A stretch of 64,000 nt of DNA from Saccharopolyspora gloriosae (GTDB lineage Bacteria > Actinomycetota > Actinomycetes > Mycobacteriales > Pseudonocardiaceae), in the NCBI RefSeq assembly GCF_022828475.1, contig NZ_CP059557.1, positions 2,046,001 to 2,110,000 on the forward strand, written 5' to 3'. The stretch's first letter is position 1. Every line of letters begins with the position of its first letter. The notes beneath the pieces are model-generated. The model saw nothing but the letters and a program-made list of their open reading frames with translations. It made no database searches and was not told the origin of the DNA. The position numbers and the translations under genes were made by a program. Positions 35,928 through 44,678 of this stretch are shown piece by piece.

Positions 35928-36798
35928 GCACGTGTCTCGTTTGGATCTTGGCCCGCCATCCGGGGTGATCGTCTGTTGTGGTTGATGCGTTGTCGCGGCG
36001 GTTGGTTCCTGACGAGTTGTGGGAGCTGGTCGAGCCGTTGATTCCGGAGGTTAAGGACCGCCCGCAGGGTGGTGGCCGGGCGCCGGTGAACCCTCGGATG
36101 GTGTTCACGGCGATCGTGTACGTGCTCACCAGCGGGTGCGCGTGGCGGTGGTTGCCACCGTCGTTCGGGGTCAAGGTCCCGACCGCGCACCGGTGGTTCG
36201 TACGCTAGACCGAAGCGGGCTTGTGGGCGCGGGTCCATCACGCGGTGCTGGATGAGTTAGGCGGCGAGGGCCTGATCGACTGGTCCCGAGCGGTGGTGGA
36301 TGCCGCCCACGTGAGGGCCAAAAAAGGGGACCTATGACCGGTCCGAGCCCGGTTAGCCGCGGCAAACCCGGTTCGAAACTTCATGTGCTCTGTGACGCCA
36401 CCGGATTGCCGATGGCCACCGGGACCTCGGCGGGCAACACGGCTGATGGCGAGGCGATGGTCCCGCTGGTCAACGCGATCCCGCCGATCCGCTCCCGACG
36501 CGGGTCACGACGCCGCAAACCCGCCAAGCTGCATGGCGACAAGGCATACAACACCCGCGAACGTCGACGATGGTTACGGGACAAGGGAATCCAACCCCGG
36601 CTGGCACGCAAGGACATCGAGCCCAAGGAGCGTCTCGGCCGCCACCGATGGGTCATCGAACGCTCCATGGCCTGGTTCACCGGCTACCGTCGCCTGACCC
36701 TGCGCTACGAACGCCGCTCCGACACCTTCGCCTTCCTCGCCCTGGCCGCCGCCCTCGTCTGCTTCAAACGACTCAAAAACACCAAGTGAGACACGCTC
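35928..36798. mobile_element. IS5-family insertion sequence (IS427-like), 871 bp
   Basis: The element has imperfect terminal inverted repeats (left GCACGTGTCTCGTTTGG; right, reversed, GAGCGTGTCTCACTTGG) and is flanked by a TAA duplication (35925-35927 and 36799-36801). It carries one transposase in two overlapping frames. The insertion point is the stop codon of the regulator gene. Confidence 0.85.
35978..36789 (+). pseudogene. IS5-family transposase, two frames with a nonsense codon
   Basis: The first frame (MVDALSRRLVPDELWELVEP) reads through the DDE N-terminal domain and hits TAG at 36206-36208 where related proteins have WFV.WTEAGLW. Past it the frame continues to VVDAAHVRAKKGD, at a run of six A followed by four G (about 36319-36328). 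The second frame (GPSPVSRGKPGSKLHVLCDA to FKRLKNTK) begins there. The A6G4 run is the programmed-frameshift site of IS427-type elements, so that change is natural; the TAG is the inactivating lesion. Confidence 0.85.
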
Positions 36799-36943
36799 TA
36801 AGGGCGCGGGCGTTCGCGGGTGTCCACTCTGGGGACGCCTGGGGCATATCCTGGTGGGACGGCGGGCGCCGGTACGGGGCACCGGCGCGCCGCTCCGGAG
36901 AACGTCCCGTGATATGGAATGGGCCGCGGCCGGTTTCGCGGAT

Positions 36944-36961
36944 GATGGTGTTGTCACCACT
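36944..36961. promoter_or_regulatory. 18-bp palindromic operator, site B
   Basis: GATGGTGTTGTCACCACT is the core of a 24-base imperfect palindrome (36941-36964; eight of ten pairs). It is followed after ten bases by GACACTTCCTCCATC (36972-36986), identical to the block beside site A. It lies 118 bases before the ACP start, so it probably controls the plus operon. Confidence 0.6.
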
Positions 36962-37079
36962 ATCATGAGGAGACACTTCCTCCATCCGGGGCCAGATCCC
37001 AGGATTGCATCTATGGGACGCGATGGTGGTCAAAGCCTGAATTCGATTTTGGCGTTCCCAGTGACTCACGGAGGAAGAT

Positions 37080-37322
37080 ATGGGTAATCCGATCGCCGGT
37101 CGCATCGTTGCTGTCCTGAAAGAATTGAACGTGCCGACGGCGGATGTCACGCCGGACACGACTTTCGAGGCCATGGAGATCGACTCGCTCCTGTTGGTGG
37201 AACTCGCTCTGCGCCTCCAGAAATCCTTCGGCATCGAGATCGAGACAGGCGAACTCGTCCCCGAGCAGACCATCGCCGAGGCGGCCGCGGTACTCGCGAC
37301 CAAAGGTGTCGCCGTAGCCTGA
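37080..37322 (+). CDS. Acyl carrier protein
   Basis: An 80-residue free-standing ACP with the phosphopantetheine site at Ser36 in MEIDSLLLVELALRLQ. GGAGG lies upstream of ATG 37080. It is the first gene of the plus operon and the only carrier protein in the island; likely partners are the KAS III, the thioesterase and an acyl-activating enzyme such as the GH3 protein. Confidence 0.96.
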   Translation: MGNPIAGRIVAVLKELNVPTADVTPDTTFEAMEIDSLLLVELALRLQKSFGIEIETGELVPEQTIAEAAAVLATKGVAVA

Positions 37323-37456
37323 CGCGCTCCAGGATCCAGTCGGAGCGGTGTCCTAGCCATGCATTCTCGCCATTCTATGTAGCGATCCGTGTGCTGGCAT
37401 CGCAACGGTTGTGACGCCACACGCATTTCATTCAAAGTTAGCCGAGAGGAATTAAG

Positions 37457-38077
37457 ATGTCTGCCACTCTGCTCGTTCTCAACGAAGTCGGCGTCGCTCC
37501 CGGCAAGGCGGACGAGGTGCTGGCCCGCTGGAGTGAACTGAACGACAAGGAATCGCTGGCCGGCCGCGCCCTGTTCCGCAGCGCGGAGGATGACAACATT
37601 CTCGAGATCACACCCGTCAAGGACTACGCCAAGCTGGATGCGTTATCGGCCGGCTGGCGGAGGCTGTGGGATGCCGTCTCGGCGGACCTTGTCAGCGACT
37701 TCCGTCGCCAGCTCCTGGAGTTCGTCGAGGCGCCCAAGGACACCGCCGACCCGCTGCCCCTGACGCCGTACGTCCAACTGCGCTACATCGAGGTCAAGCC
37801 GACAGAGTACACGGCCTACCGCGAGTGGCGCGAGAACACCATCTTCGACGTCGTTCGCCGCGCCGAGCCGGTCACCACGTTCCTGGCGTACCACACGCTG
37901 CTCAGTACCCAGCCCGGCGTGATGTTCGTGACGGGTTTCGACTGCGAACCGGAGGAGTACCAGAAGGTCTTCACTTCCGCCGAGTACCAGGACATCGTCC
38001 AGCAGGCTGGCGACCGATTCATCGTCGGCGGCGAGAGCGGTCTGTACACCCGCGTCTACAAGCGTGCCGGTGTCTGA
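37457..38077 (+). CDS. Tandem ABM-like (dimeric alpha/beta barrel) protein
   Basis: The 206 residues resemble two antibiotic-biosynthesis-monooxygenase-like ferredoxin folds. The first has LLVLNEVGVAPGKADEVLARW and ALFRSAEDDNILEITPVKDY; the second has YVQLRYIEVKPTEYTAYREW and SGLYTRVYKRA. Such proteins are cofactor-less oxygenases, cyclases or haem-independent isomerases. AGAGGAATTAAG precedes ATG 37457. The next gene's GTG overlaps its end by 14 bases. Confidence 0.7.
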   Translation: MSATLLVLNEVGVAPGKADEVLARWSELNDKESLAGRALFRSAEDDNILEITPVKDYAKLDALSAGWRRLWDAVSADLVSDFRRQLLEFVEAPKDTADPLPLTPYVQLRYIEVKPTEYTAYREWRENTIFDVVRRAEPVTTFLAYHTLLSTQPGVMFVTGFDCEPEEYQKVFTSAEYQDIVQQAGDRFIVGGESGLYTRVYKRAGV

Positions 38078-38963
38078 GACCGCCACGGCCCCCTGGATTG
38101 CGACCCCAGGCGTCACGGAGACGCACGACCTCAGCCTCACCACACAGGGCCCGCTCTACCCGCCGAGCGAAGTGATGGACACCGACGGCAACTTCGTGGT
38201 GGTCGGGATGATCAACCGGACCACCCCGGCCGGCACGACCCGGCCCGAGTGGGGTGCGGCTGCCGTCTCCCCCGACAGTCCGCTGCCCGAGTTCGGCACG
38301 CTCGCCCCGTACACCGTGGTACGGGAACTGGACCCCGACCCCGAAGGGGCCGACAAGGACCGCGTCCTGTACACGCTTCCGCTGCCCTTGCCGTGCAACA
38401 ACTACCCCATGGTGTTCGCACCGGAGCAGCTGCCGGAGGCCGACCGGGTCAAGCGGCCCAGCCACGCCTTCCACGAGGTGCCCATTCCGGACCTGCGCCC
38501 CCAGGACGGACCCAAGGTCACCGCCCCTGTGACCTTCGGCGCCTGGATGAGCGCGAGCGGCACCCTGGAGGTCGGGGTCACGTCCGACGGCCACTGGGGG
38601 ACGTTCGGCTTCGACTTCACCCGGCTCGTCCCGAACAGCGTTTACACCGTGATGTCGCTGCGCGCACACGACCTGGACCCTGCTGGGCCGACGCGGCCGG
38701 GCCCGCTCGGAGTGCCGAACGTCTTCGTCACCGACGCTGACGGGAACGGCCGGTACCACGCGACCATGCCGAACCCGTTCCCGGACCCCGAGCTGCCCGG
38801 GGCCAACCGGATCATCAACGTGGTCGTGCTGTGGATGAGCTACCAGCGCAGCTACGGCGGCGCCATCGGCGAATTCGGCCTCGGCGGCGACATCCACGCC
38901 CACCTCAAGCTGCGCGGCGCGTCCTTCCAGAACCTGCGTACCACCGCCCCTCCGCGGTCCTGA
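38064..38963 (+). CDS. Unknown beta-rich biosynthetic protein
   Basis: About 299 residues, start GTG 38064 or 38070, overlapping the previous gene. No signal peptide. The middle has APVTFGAWMSASGTLEVGV and the C-terminal third has SVYTVMSLRAHDLDPAGPTR, a Gly/Pro-rich GVPNVFVTDADGNGRYHATM and GGDIHAHLKLRG. This alternating pattern suggests a beta-sandwich, faintly like CHRD or SOD-type domains. I recognise no family. It is transcribed with the ACP and tautomerase genes and is likely an enzyme or binding protein of the pathway. Confidence 0.75.
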   Translation: MPVSETATAPWIATPGVTETHDLSLTTQGPLYPPSEVMDTDGNFVVVGMINRTTPAGTTRPEWGAAAVSPDSPLPEFGTLAPYTVVRELDPDPEGADKDRVLYTLPLPLPCNNYPMVFAPEQLPEADRVKRPSHAFHEVPIPDLRPQDGPKVTAPVTFGAWMSASGTLEVGVTSDGHWGTFGFDFTRLVPNSVYTVMSLRAHDLDPAGPTRPGPLGVPNVFVTDADGNGRYHATMPNPFPDPELPGANRIINVVVLWMSYQRSYGGAIGEFGLGGDIHAHLKLRGASFQNLRTTAPPRS

Positions 38964-39004
38964 TTTGCCGTGCACCCCACCGAAGTTCAGAACAGGAGAG
39001 ACCG

Positions 39005-39223
39005 ATGCCCATCATCTCCGTCACCACCTGGGACGGTCAGGACGACGCCCAGGCACAGGAACTCATGGAGGAGCTGACCCGAACCGTCCGGCGTGTCACA
39101 GGAGCCCCCTTGGACAAGATCACCGTCTACATCCAGGAGGTGCCTCGCAACCGCTGGGCGGAGGGCGGTGCCCTGGGCAGCGATCCCAAGTTTCCGCAAC
39201 TGAGCCGCCGACTCTCAGAGTGA
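39005..39223 (+). CDS. 4-oxalocrotonate tautomerase family protein
   Basis: A 72-residue tautomerase. After removal of Met the protein begins with Pro (PIISVTTWDGQDDAQ), the catalytic base of the family. The segment LDKITVYIQEVPRNRWAEGG is conserved. AGGAGAG precedes ATG 39005. It would interconvert keto and enol forms or catalyse a related proton shift. Its position next to the AfsA-like gene suggests a step on a beta-keto or enol intermediate. Confidence 0.92.
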   Translation: MPIISVTTWDGQDDAQAQELMEELTRTVRRVTGAPLDKITVYIQEVPRNRWAEGGALGSDPKFPQLSRRLSE

Positions 39224-39235
39224 GAGGTGTTCGCC

Positions 39236-40060
39236 GTGTGCTCCGAGACGCATGAGCCCCCCCGCCACACCGAAGCCGAACCAGACACTCTCTTCCTCGT
39301 GGGCGACGTCTTCGGCGAATTCGCCGCACACAAGGGCATTCTGACGGTCTCTCAGCTCGCCGGGCAGATCAGGAAAGGAGTGTTCCCCGGCCGCACCGGC
39401 GCGGCCCAGGTGACGCTCGGGCAGGGGGTGTCCGAATTCGAGGTCCAGTTCGTACGTGACACGCTGGCTCGGCACGGCCTCACTGACGTGGTCGTCATCG
39501 ACGACCAGTTGCTGCGTCACCGCGCCGGGCGGGAGATCGTGCATAAGCACCGGGCTGAGAACGTGCTGATCTCCCTGCCCCGCCCTACCGGCCCCGGCTC
39601 GTTCGAGTCGGACCTGCTGGTGGACTCCGGCAACGAGATGATGTCCGACCATCTCACCGGTCAGCACATGCAGGGCATGCTGGTCATGGAGGCTGAGCGG
39701 CAGATGTTCATCGCCGTGGCCGAGCAGCATTACCTGGCCCAGACGGCGGTCGGCAACAGTTACTTCGTGATCGACACCTTCGCCACCCGCTACCGTAACT
39801 TCCTCTTCCCGCTGCCCGCGATCGTCCGGTGCAAAGTCCTCTCGCGCCGCTCGCCGCACCGCACCCGTACGACGTTCTCCTGCGAACTCGCCGTGCTCCA
39901 GAGCGGATCGGAGACAGCGGAGACGGAGGTCCGGTTCACCGCCTTCGACACCCAGGTCTCCCACGCCAAAGAGACCCGGGCGGCCGAACGGTCCCTGCAG
40001 AACACCGCGGCGTTCATGGCGGCGAAGGAACCGGCGTCGGCCGAGGTTCGTATCACGTGA
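39236..40060 (+). CDS. AfsA-family (A-factor synthase-like) protein
   Basis: About 274 residues with two hotdog AfsA domains. The first includes RKGVFPGRTGAAQV-like text and the second, after HMQGMLVMEAERQMFIAVAE, RTRTTFSCELAVL. The E-x-x-R-Q core is the family's active-site region. AfsA condenses a beta-ketoacyl thioester with dihydroxyacetone phosphate, giving a butenolide phosphate after cyclisation. GTG 39236 has GAGAGGT seven bases upstream; GTG 39227 is possible. The HAD phosphatase that follows is consistent with such a phosphate intermediate. Confidence 0.9.
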   Translation: MCSETHEPPRHTEAEPDTLFLVGDVFGEFAAHKGILTVSQLAGQIRKGVFPGRTGAAQVTLGQGVSEFEVQFVRDTLARHGLTDVVVIDDQLLRHRAGREIVHKHRAENVLISLPRPTGPGSFESDLLVDSGNEMMSDHLTGQHMQGMLVMEAERQMFIAVAEQHYLAQTAVGNSYFVIDTFATRYRNFLFPLPAIVRCKVLSRRSPHRTRTTFSCELAVLQSGSETAETEVRFTAFDTQVSHAKETRAAERSLQNTAAFMAAKEPASAEVRIT

Positions 40061-40139
40061 TCGAGGTTTGTACCGAGGGACAAATGGTGGCCCGGGTGCG
40101 CATCGGACCACCGGTCGGCATCAAGAAGGAGCCTCTTAT

Positions 40140-40835
40140 ATGTCAGATGTCAGCCGCACGCCGGATGCGGGCCGCCCCTACCTGGTCTTCAGTGACGTCG
40201 ACGAGACCCTGATCACCGTCAAGAGCATGTTCGACTTCCTCCATTACCAGCTGGTGAGCCGGCATGGGGTGGCTGGGGTGGAGGAGTACGAGCGGATCAT
40301 GGCGGTGGTCCGCCGCCGTGCCGACGACGGCACCCCCCGTGCGGACATCAACCGCTTCTACTACGGCCACTACGCCGACGAGTCGGTGGAGACGATCGGC
40401 AGGCTCGCCGAGGACTGGTTCTCCGAACGCACCGCGTCCGGCCGGGGCTTCTACATCGAGCAGACCAGAGAAGCCCTGACCGCTCACCGCGCAGGCGGTG
40501 CGACCGTCGTCCTCGTCTCCGGTTCCTTCCCGCCGCTCCTGGAGCCCCTCGCGCGCGAGGTAGGCGCCGACGCCGTCCTCTGCACCCGCCCGCTCGTCGC
40601 CGACGGCCGCTACACCGGAGAGGTCGAGACTCCGGTCATCGGCGCGGGCAAACGTGCCGCCGTACTGGGGAAGCTGGAGTCCCGTCCCGACGTCGACCCA
40701 CGTGACTGTTGGGCCTACGGCGACCACGTTTCCGACCTGCCGATGTTGGAACTCGTGGGACACCCCGTAGCCGTGGGGGAGGACGAGGAGTTGCGAGAGC
40801 GACTGGCCGAACGCGTCAAAGGCGTCAAGGCATGA
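40140..40835 (+). CDS. HAD-IB family phosphatase (SerB-like)
   Basis: A 231-residue HAD hydrolase: motif I FSDVDETLI (nucleophile first Asp), motif II VVLVSGSFPPLLEPLA, Lys in GKRAAVLGKLE and motif III YGDHVSDLPML. AAGGAG lies upstream of ATG 40140. It resembles phosphoserine phosphatases. A role in removing the phosphate left after AfsA-type condensation is likely. Its stop overlaps the kinase start by four bases. Confidence 0.93.
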   Translation: MSDVSRTPDAGRPYLVFSDVDETLITVKSMFDFLHYQLVSRHGVAGVEEYERIMAVVRRRADDGTPRADINRFYYGHYADESVETIGRLAEDWFSERTASGRGFYIEQTREALTAHRAGGATVVLVSGSFPPLLEPLAREVGADAVLCTRPLVADGRYTGEVETPVIGAGKRAAVLGKLESRPDVDPRDCWAYGDHVSDLPMLELVGHPVAVGEDEELRERLAERVKGVKA

Positions 40836-41464
40836 CGGCCGGGCGTCCGTTCTTCGTGCTGCTCGGCCCCGATGGAGCCGGCAAGTCATCGGTGATGCGC
40901 CGCCTCGCCGGGCTGCTGCCCGAGTGGCGGCTAGTGTCGACGGACAGCACCTTCGTCGCCCCCGAGCACAGCCTGGTCACCCGGCTCCGCCGCGACCTCC
41001 AGGAGCACCTGCTGCCCGGCCTCGGCACCGCCTACTCGGCGGACTTCCTGGCCAGCGTGCTCCAGACGGCCGTAGTGCATCTGAGGGACCAGGTGCACGG
41101 GCGGGACCCGCGGGTGCCGCTGCTCGTGGACTCGTACTACTACAAGATCCTCGCGAAGTGCCGGATCGCAGGGGTCCGGGACACCCTGATGTACGACTGG
41201 TGGCGTACGTTCCCGCAGCCGGACCGGGTGGTCTACCTCGATGTCTCACCGTCGTCCGCCTGGCGGCGACGTGGCGACGGAGCGAGCCTCAACTCCCTTG
41301 AGTACGAAGGCGACGAGGGTGACAAGACCGGATTCGAGCGGTATCAGGAGGATCTGCGCAAGCTGCTGCTGGAAGAAGTGCGCGACCTTCCGGTGACCAA
41401 GCTGCCGGAACAGCCCAGCGTCGAACGCGCCGTCGAGCGCGTACGGGAGGTGCTCACCTCATGA
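40832..41464 (+). CDS. Thymidylate kinase-like P-loop kinase
   Basis: A 210-residue P-loop NTPase of the thymidylate kinase superfamily. Walker A is FVLLGPDGAGKSSVMRRL near residue 10; LLVDSYYYKILAKCRIAGV stands in the place of the DR(Y/S) motif; VVYLDVSPSSAWRRRGDGAS is the lid region. The DRY Arg is not conserved, so the substrate is probably not dTMP. ATGA overlaps on both sides couple it to the HAD and GH3 genes. It would phosphorylate an intermediate. Confidence 0.85.
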   Translation: MTAGRPFFVLLGPDGAGKSSVMRRLAGLLPEWRLVSTDSTFVAPEHSLVTRLRRDLQEHLLPGLGTAYSADFLASVLQTAVVHLRDQVHGRDPRVPLLVDSYYYKILAKCRIAGVRDTLMYDWWRTFPQPDRVVYLDVSPSSAWRRRGDGASLNSLEYEGDEGDKTGFERYQEDLRKLLLEEVRDLPVTKLPEQPSVERAVERVREVLTS

Positions 41465-43143
41465 ACGCCTCCTCCGTATGGCACACCCCCGGCCACGCCG
41501 ACCGCTACCGCGAGCGCGTGTACGCCGCGCGCGAGCGGCTCACCGCCGAGCACAAGGACATGAGAGGCACCCAGGCACGGGTTCTCGCCGACCTGTTGGC
41601 CTTCAATGCCGACACCGAGTTCGGCCGACGGCACGGGTTCGCCCGGATCGCCACGATGGACGACTTCCGTGCCGCCGTCCCGCTGCAGGACTACGCCACC
41701 CACGCCCCGCTGATCGAGCGGACCGCCGCCGGCGAACGGGACCTGCTCACGGCCGAGGCGCCCGAGGTCTACTTCACCAGTAGCGGCAGCACCGGAGCAC
41801 ACAAGAAAGTGCCCGTCACTCCGCGTTTCATGAGCACCACCTTCATGCCGTTCTATTTCGCGGCCTGGGCTCCGCTCATCGAGCACTTCCCCGAAGTGCT
41901 TGAGCGGCCCGACGCCGTGCTCAACCTCAAGCACGACCCGCTCACCGCCCCGCCCACCACGGCCGACGGCCGCCCCCATGTGGGCGCCAGCCAAGTTGAC
42001 TTCGGCGCCCGGTTCGGCGAACCCCTCTCCGCCGAACCCGGCACCGGAGCGCCCTGGGCCGTCCTGCCCGTGCCCACGGACCCCGGCGACCACCTCGAAC
42101 GCGCCTACCTGCGGCTGCGGCTGGCGGTGCAGAGCGATCTGCGGTGCCTGATCGGCATCAACCCCGCGATGATCGCCGCAGTGCCGTACCAGCTGACCCT
42201 GTGGTGGCCGCGGATCGTGAAGGAGGTCCGCGACGGAACGCTGGGCGGTCTGCCCCACCAGGCGCCCGACCCCGGGCGGGCGGACCAGCTGGAGCGACTC
42301 GCCGAGTACTTCGGAACCGTGCGCCCCTCACATGTGTGGCCCCGGCTGCGCGCACTGTTCTGCTGGACCACCGGCGTCGCCTCGCTCTACCTCCCCGCGC
42401 TGCGCGGGGAGTTCGGCAACGATGTCACCGTGCTGCCCGCGCCGGTGGCCGCGTCCGAGGGCCCGACTGGCGTGGCGCTGGACCGGCACGCCTCCGCCGG
42501 CAGCCTCGTCACGTCGGCGGCAGTGTACGAGTTCGTGCCCGCCGACCAGGACCTCGCCCCCGGCAGCGCGACCCTTCTACCGCACGAGATCGAGACCGGC
42601 CGGGACTATCACGTGGTCTTCAGCCACGTCGGCGGGCTCTACCGGTACGCCGTCGGCGACGTGGTCCGGGTAGTCGACCGGGTCGGCGGGGTGCCTCGCG
42701 TGGAGTACGCGGGCCGCGGGGTGCGCTTCGACGCGGCAGGAGAGCGGCTGCGGGACGCCCAGGTCGTACGGGCCCTGCACACCGCTCTGGGCTCCGGCGG
42801 ACTCGGCCTGCGCAACGTGTCGTGCCGGGTCGAGCCGGACACCGACGACACCCGTCGGTACGTCTTCGCGATCGCGCCCGGCAGCCCCTGGAATCAGCAG
42901 GAGACCACTCGCTTCACCGCCGATCTGGACCGCGCCCTTGCCACCGAGTCCGCCGAGTACAGCCATGCCCGGGGCGCCGGCCGGCTGGGGAGGCCGGCGG
43001 TTTGGTTGCTGGACCGCGAGGCGTTCGCCCGCGACTGGCACACGGCAGTCGGCACGGGAATTCGGCCGACCCAGGTGAAGGACCGGCTGTTCCGGCAGGA
43101 CGACGCACTGTGGCGGCGGCTGACCGGCACGGCGGACGGCTGA
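41461..43143 (+). CDS. GH3-family acyl-acid amido synthetase
   Basis: A 560-residue GH3 protein. The P-loop-like motif EVYFTSSGSTGAHKKVPVT binds ATP. ALFCWTTGVASLYLPALRG and PAPVAASEGPTGVALD follow, then YHVVFSHVGGLYRYAVGDVV. Plant GH3 enzymes adenylate a carboxylic acid such as jasmonate or auxin and join it to an amino acid; bacterial ones do the same with other acids. Here it is the most obvious enzyme for amide or ester formation. It starts with a four-base overlap with the kinase gene. Confidence 0.93.
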   Translation: MNASSVWHTPGHADRYRERVYAARERLTAEHKDMRGTQARVLADLLAFNADTEFGRRHGFARIATMDDFRAAVPLQDYATHAPLIERTAAGERDLLTAEAPEVYFTSSGSTGAHKKVPVTPRFMSTTFMPFYFAAWAPLIEHFPEVLERPDAVLNLKHDPLTAPPTTADGRPHVGASQVDFGARFGEPLSAEPGTGAPWAVLPVPTDPGDHLERAYLRLRLAVQSDLRCLIGINPAMIAAVPYQLTLWWPRIVKEVRDGTLGGLPHQAPDPGRADQLERLAEYFGTVRPSHVWPRLRALFCWTTGVASLYLPALRGEFGNDVTVLPAPVAASEGPTGVALDRHASAGSLVTSAAVYEFVPADQDLAPGSATLLPHEIETGRDYHVVFSHVGGLYRYAVGDVVRVVDRVGGVPRVEYAGRGVRFDAAGERLRDAQVVRALHTALGSGGLGLRNVSCRVEPDTDDTRRYVFAIAPGSPWNQQETTRFTADLDRALATESAEYSHARGAGRLGRPAVWLLDREAFARDWHTAVGTGIRPTQVKDRLFRQDDALWRRLTGTADG

Positions 43144-43259
43144 CGCCGACATGCTGCTCCCGCGGGCGTCCGGAGCACCTCTGGCCGCCCCCGCAAGAAC
43201 CTTTCCGACCTGTACGACCCCGTACAACTCCCAGCAAGCACAAGAGGAGAGACCTCTCT

Positions 43260-44537
43260 ATGACGACTCCGCAGGGCCCTTCGGCGGCCGCGCCGGAGAC
43301 CGCGGCCGGTGGCTCGGCAGAGCCGGCGCCGACTTCCGCCCGACCTGACGCTGATGAGGCCCAGGTGGTTTCGCCGGCCCGGGCCTGGACCGCGGTCGTC
43401 GCGCTGGCCTTCGGCGTGTTCTCGTTTGTCACCACTGAACTGGTACCGGTCGGGCTGCTGCCGTCCATCGCCGGGGGAGTGGACGTTTCGGTCGGCACCG
43501 CCGGCTTCCTGGTCACCGGTTTCGGCCTGCTCGCCGCGGTGACCGCGGCGCCGCTGACCATCCTTTGCGGCAGCATCGACCGCAAGGTGCTGATGGCAGG
43601 GCTGCTGGTGCTCTACATCGTCGGCAACGTCCTGGCCTCGGTGGCCGGGAGCTACGCGGTGCTGCTCCTGGCTCGGCTGGTGGTGGCGCTGGCGCACGGC
43701 GTCTTCTGGTCCATCGCGGCGGCCATCGCGGTGCGCTTGGTGCCGTCCCAGCACGCAGTGCGCGCCACTTCCATCGTGCTGTCCGGTATCTCGCTCGCCG
43801 CGGTGCTCGGGGTACCGCTGGGCACCATGCTGGGCCAGCATGCGGGCTGGCACACGGCATTCCTGGCCGTTTCCGCGGTCGGATTCCTGGTGCTGGTGGC
43901 GCTGATGCTCACGATGCCCCAGCTGCCCGCGCAGGGGCACGGCAGGCTGGGCACGCTGTTCCGGGTACTGCGTAACGGCCAACTGCGCACCGCCGTCACC
44001 GTCACCGGACTGGTGATGGTCGGCCACTTCCTGGCATTCACCTACATCACGCCGTTCCTGGAGCGGGTCACCGGCATTGCCTCCGGTACCGTCGCAGTGC
44101 TGCTATTGATCTTCGGAGCGGCCGGGATCGTCGGCAACTTCCTCGGTGGCGCCCTGGTCAACCGCACGGTGCACGGTGCATTGTTGGGAGCCCTCGGCGT
44201 GATGATCGCGGTCATGGCACTGCTCTGGGCGTTCGGCGGCTTCCCCGGAGCGGCAGTGACGCTGGTACTGCTCTGGGGGCTGGCCTACGCTGCGGTCCCG
44301 GTCGGATTGCAGACCTGGATACTGCAGTTGGCCAAGGAGGAGTCGGACGCCGCCTCCTCGCTCTACGTGGCCGCCTTCAACGGGGCCATCGCCGTGGGTT
44401 CGCTGCTCGGCGGGCTGATCGTGGACACCCCGGGGGGCCCGCGCACCCTCACCGGCATCGCCACTGTGCTGGTGGCCGGTGCGCTGGGGGTGCTGCTGCT
44501 CTCCGGCCGCAATCGGGAACGGGCGGGAGCGGAATGA
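43260..44537 (+). CDS. MFS transporter (DHA1-type efflux)
   Basis: A 425-residue transporter with a charged 40-residue N-terminus and about twelve membrane helices. The motif ELVPVGLLPSIAGGVDVS in helix 1 and VALAHGVFWSIAAAIAVRLV in helix 4 are typical of the AraJ/NepI/Cmx drug-efflux branch. AGAGGAGAG precedes ATG 43260. It probably exports the product and gives self-resistance. Confidence 0.95.
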   Translation: MTTPQGPSAAAPETAAGGSAEPAPTSARPDADEAQVVSPARAWTAVVALAFGVFSFVTTELVPVGLLPSIAGGVDVSVGTAGFLVTGFGLLAAVTAAPLTILCGSIDRKVLMAGLLVLYIVGNVLASVAGSYAVLLLARLVVALAHGVFWSIAAAIAVRLVPSQHAVRATSIVLSGISLAAVLGVPLGTMLGQHAGWHTAFLAVSAVGFLVLVALMLTMPQLPAQGHGRLGTLFRVLRNGQLRTAVTVTGLVMVGHFLAFTYITPFLERVTGIASGTVAVLLLIFGAAGIVGNFLGGALVNRTVHGALLGALGVMIAVMALLWAFGGFPGAAVTLVLLWGLAYAAVPVGLQTWILQLAKEESDAASSLYVAAFNGAIAVGSLLGGLIVDTPGGPRTLTGIATVLVAGALGVLLLSGRNRERAGAE

Positions 44538-44678
44538 CGTCTCCGGCGCCTCGGACCGCCGCAGCAGCACCCGCAAATATCCCAACCGCACATCGACGTC
44601 CGGTCTGAAGCCCTGACAGACGTTTGGCGCGAGGTCTGGTCCGAGGCCCGGATCAGACCGGATCAGAGGAGTACATCA

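Noticed and set aside
42144-44537. A 797-codon frame ending with the MFS transporter
   Set aside because: The first 370 codons are a shadow of the GH3 gene; ATG 43260 with a good ribosome site is the transporter start.
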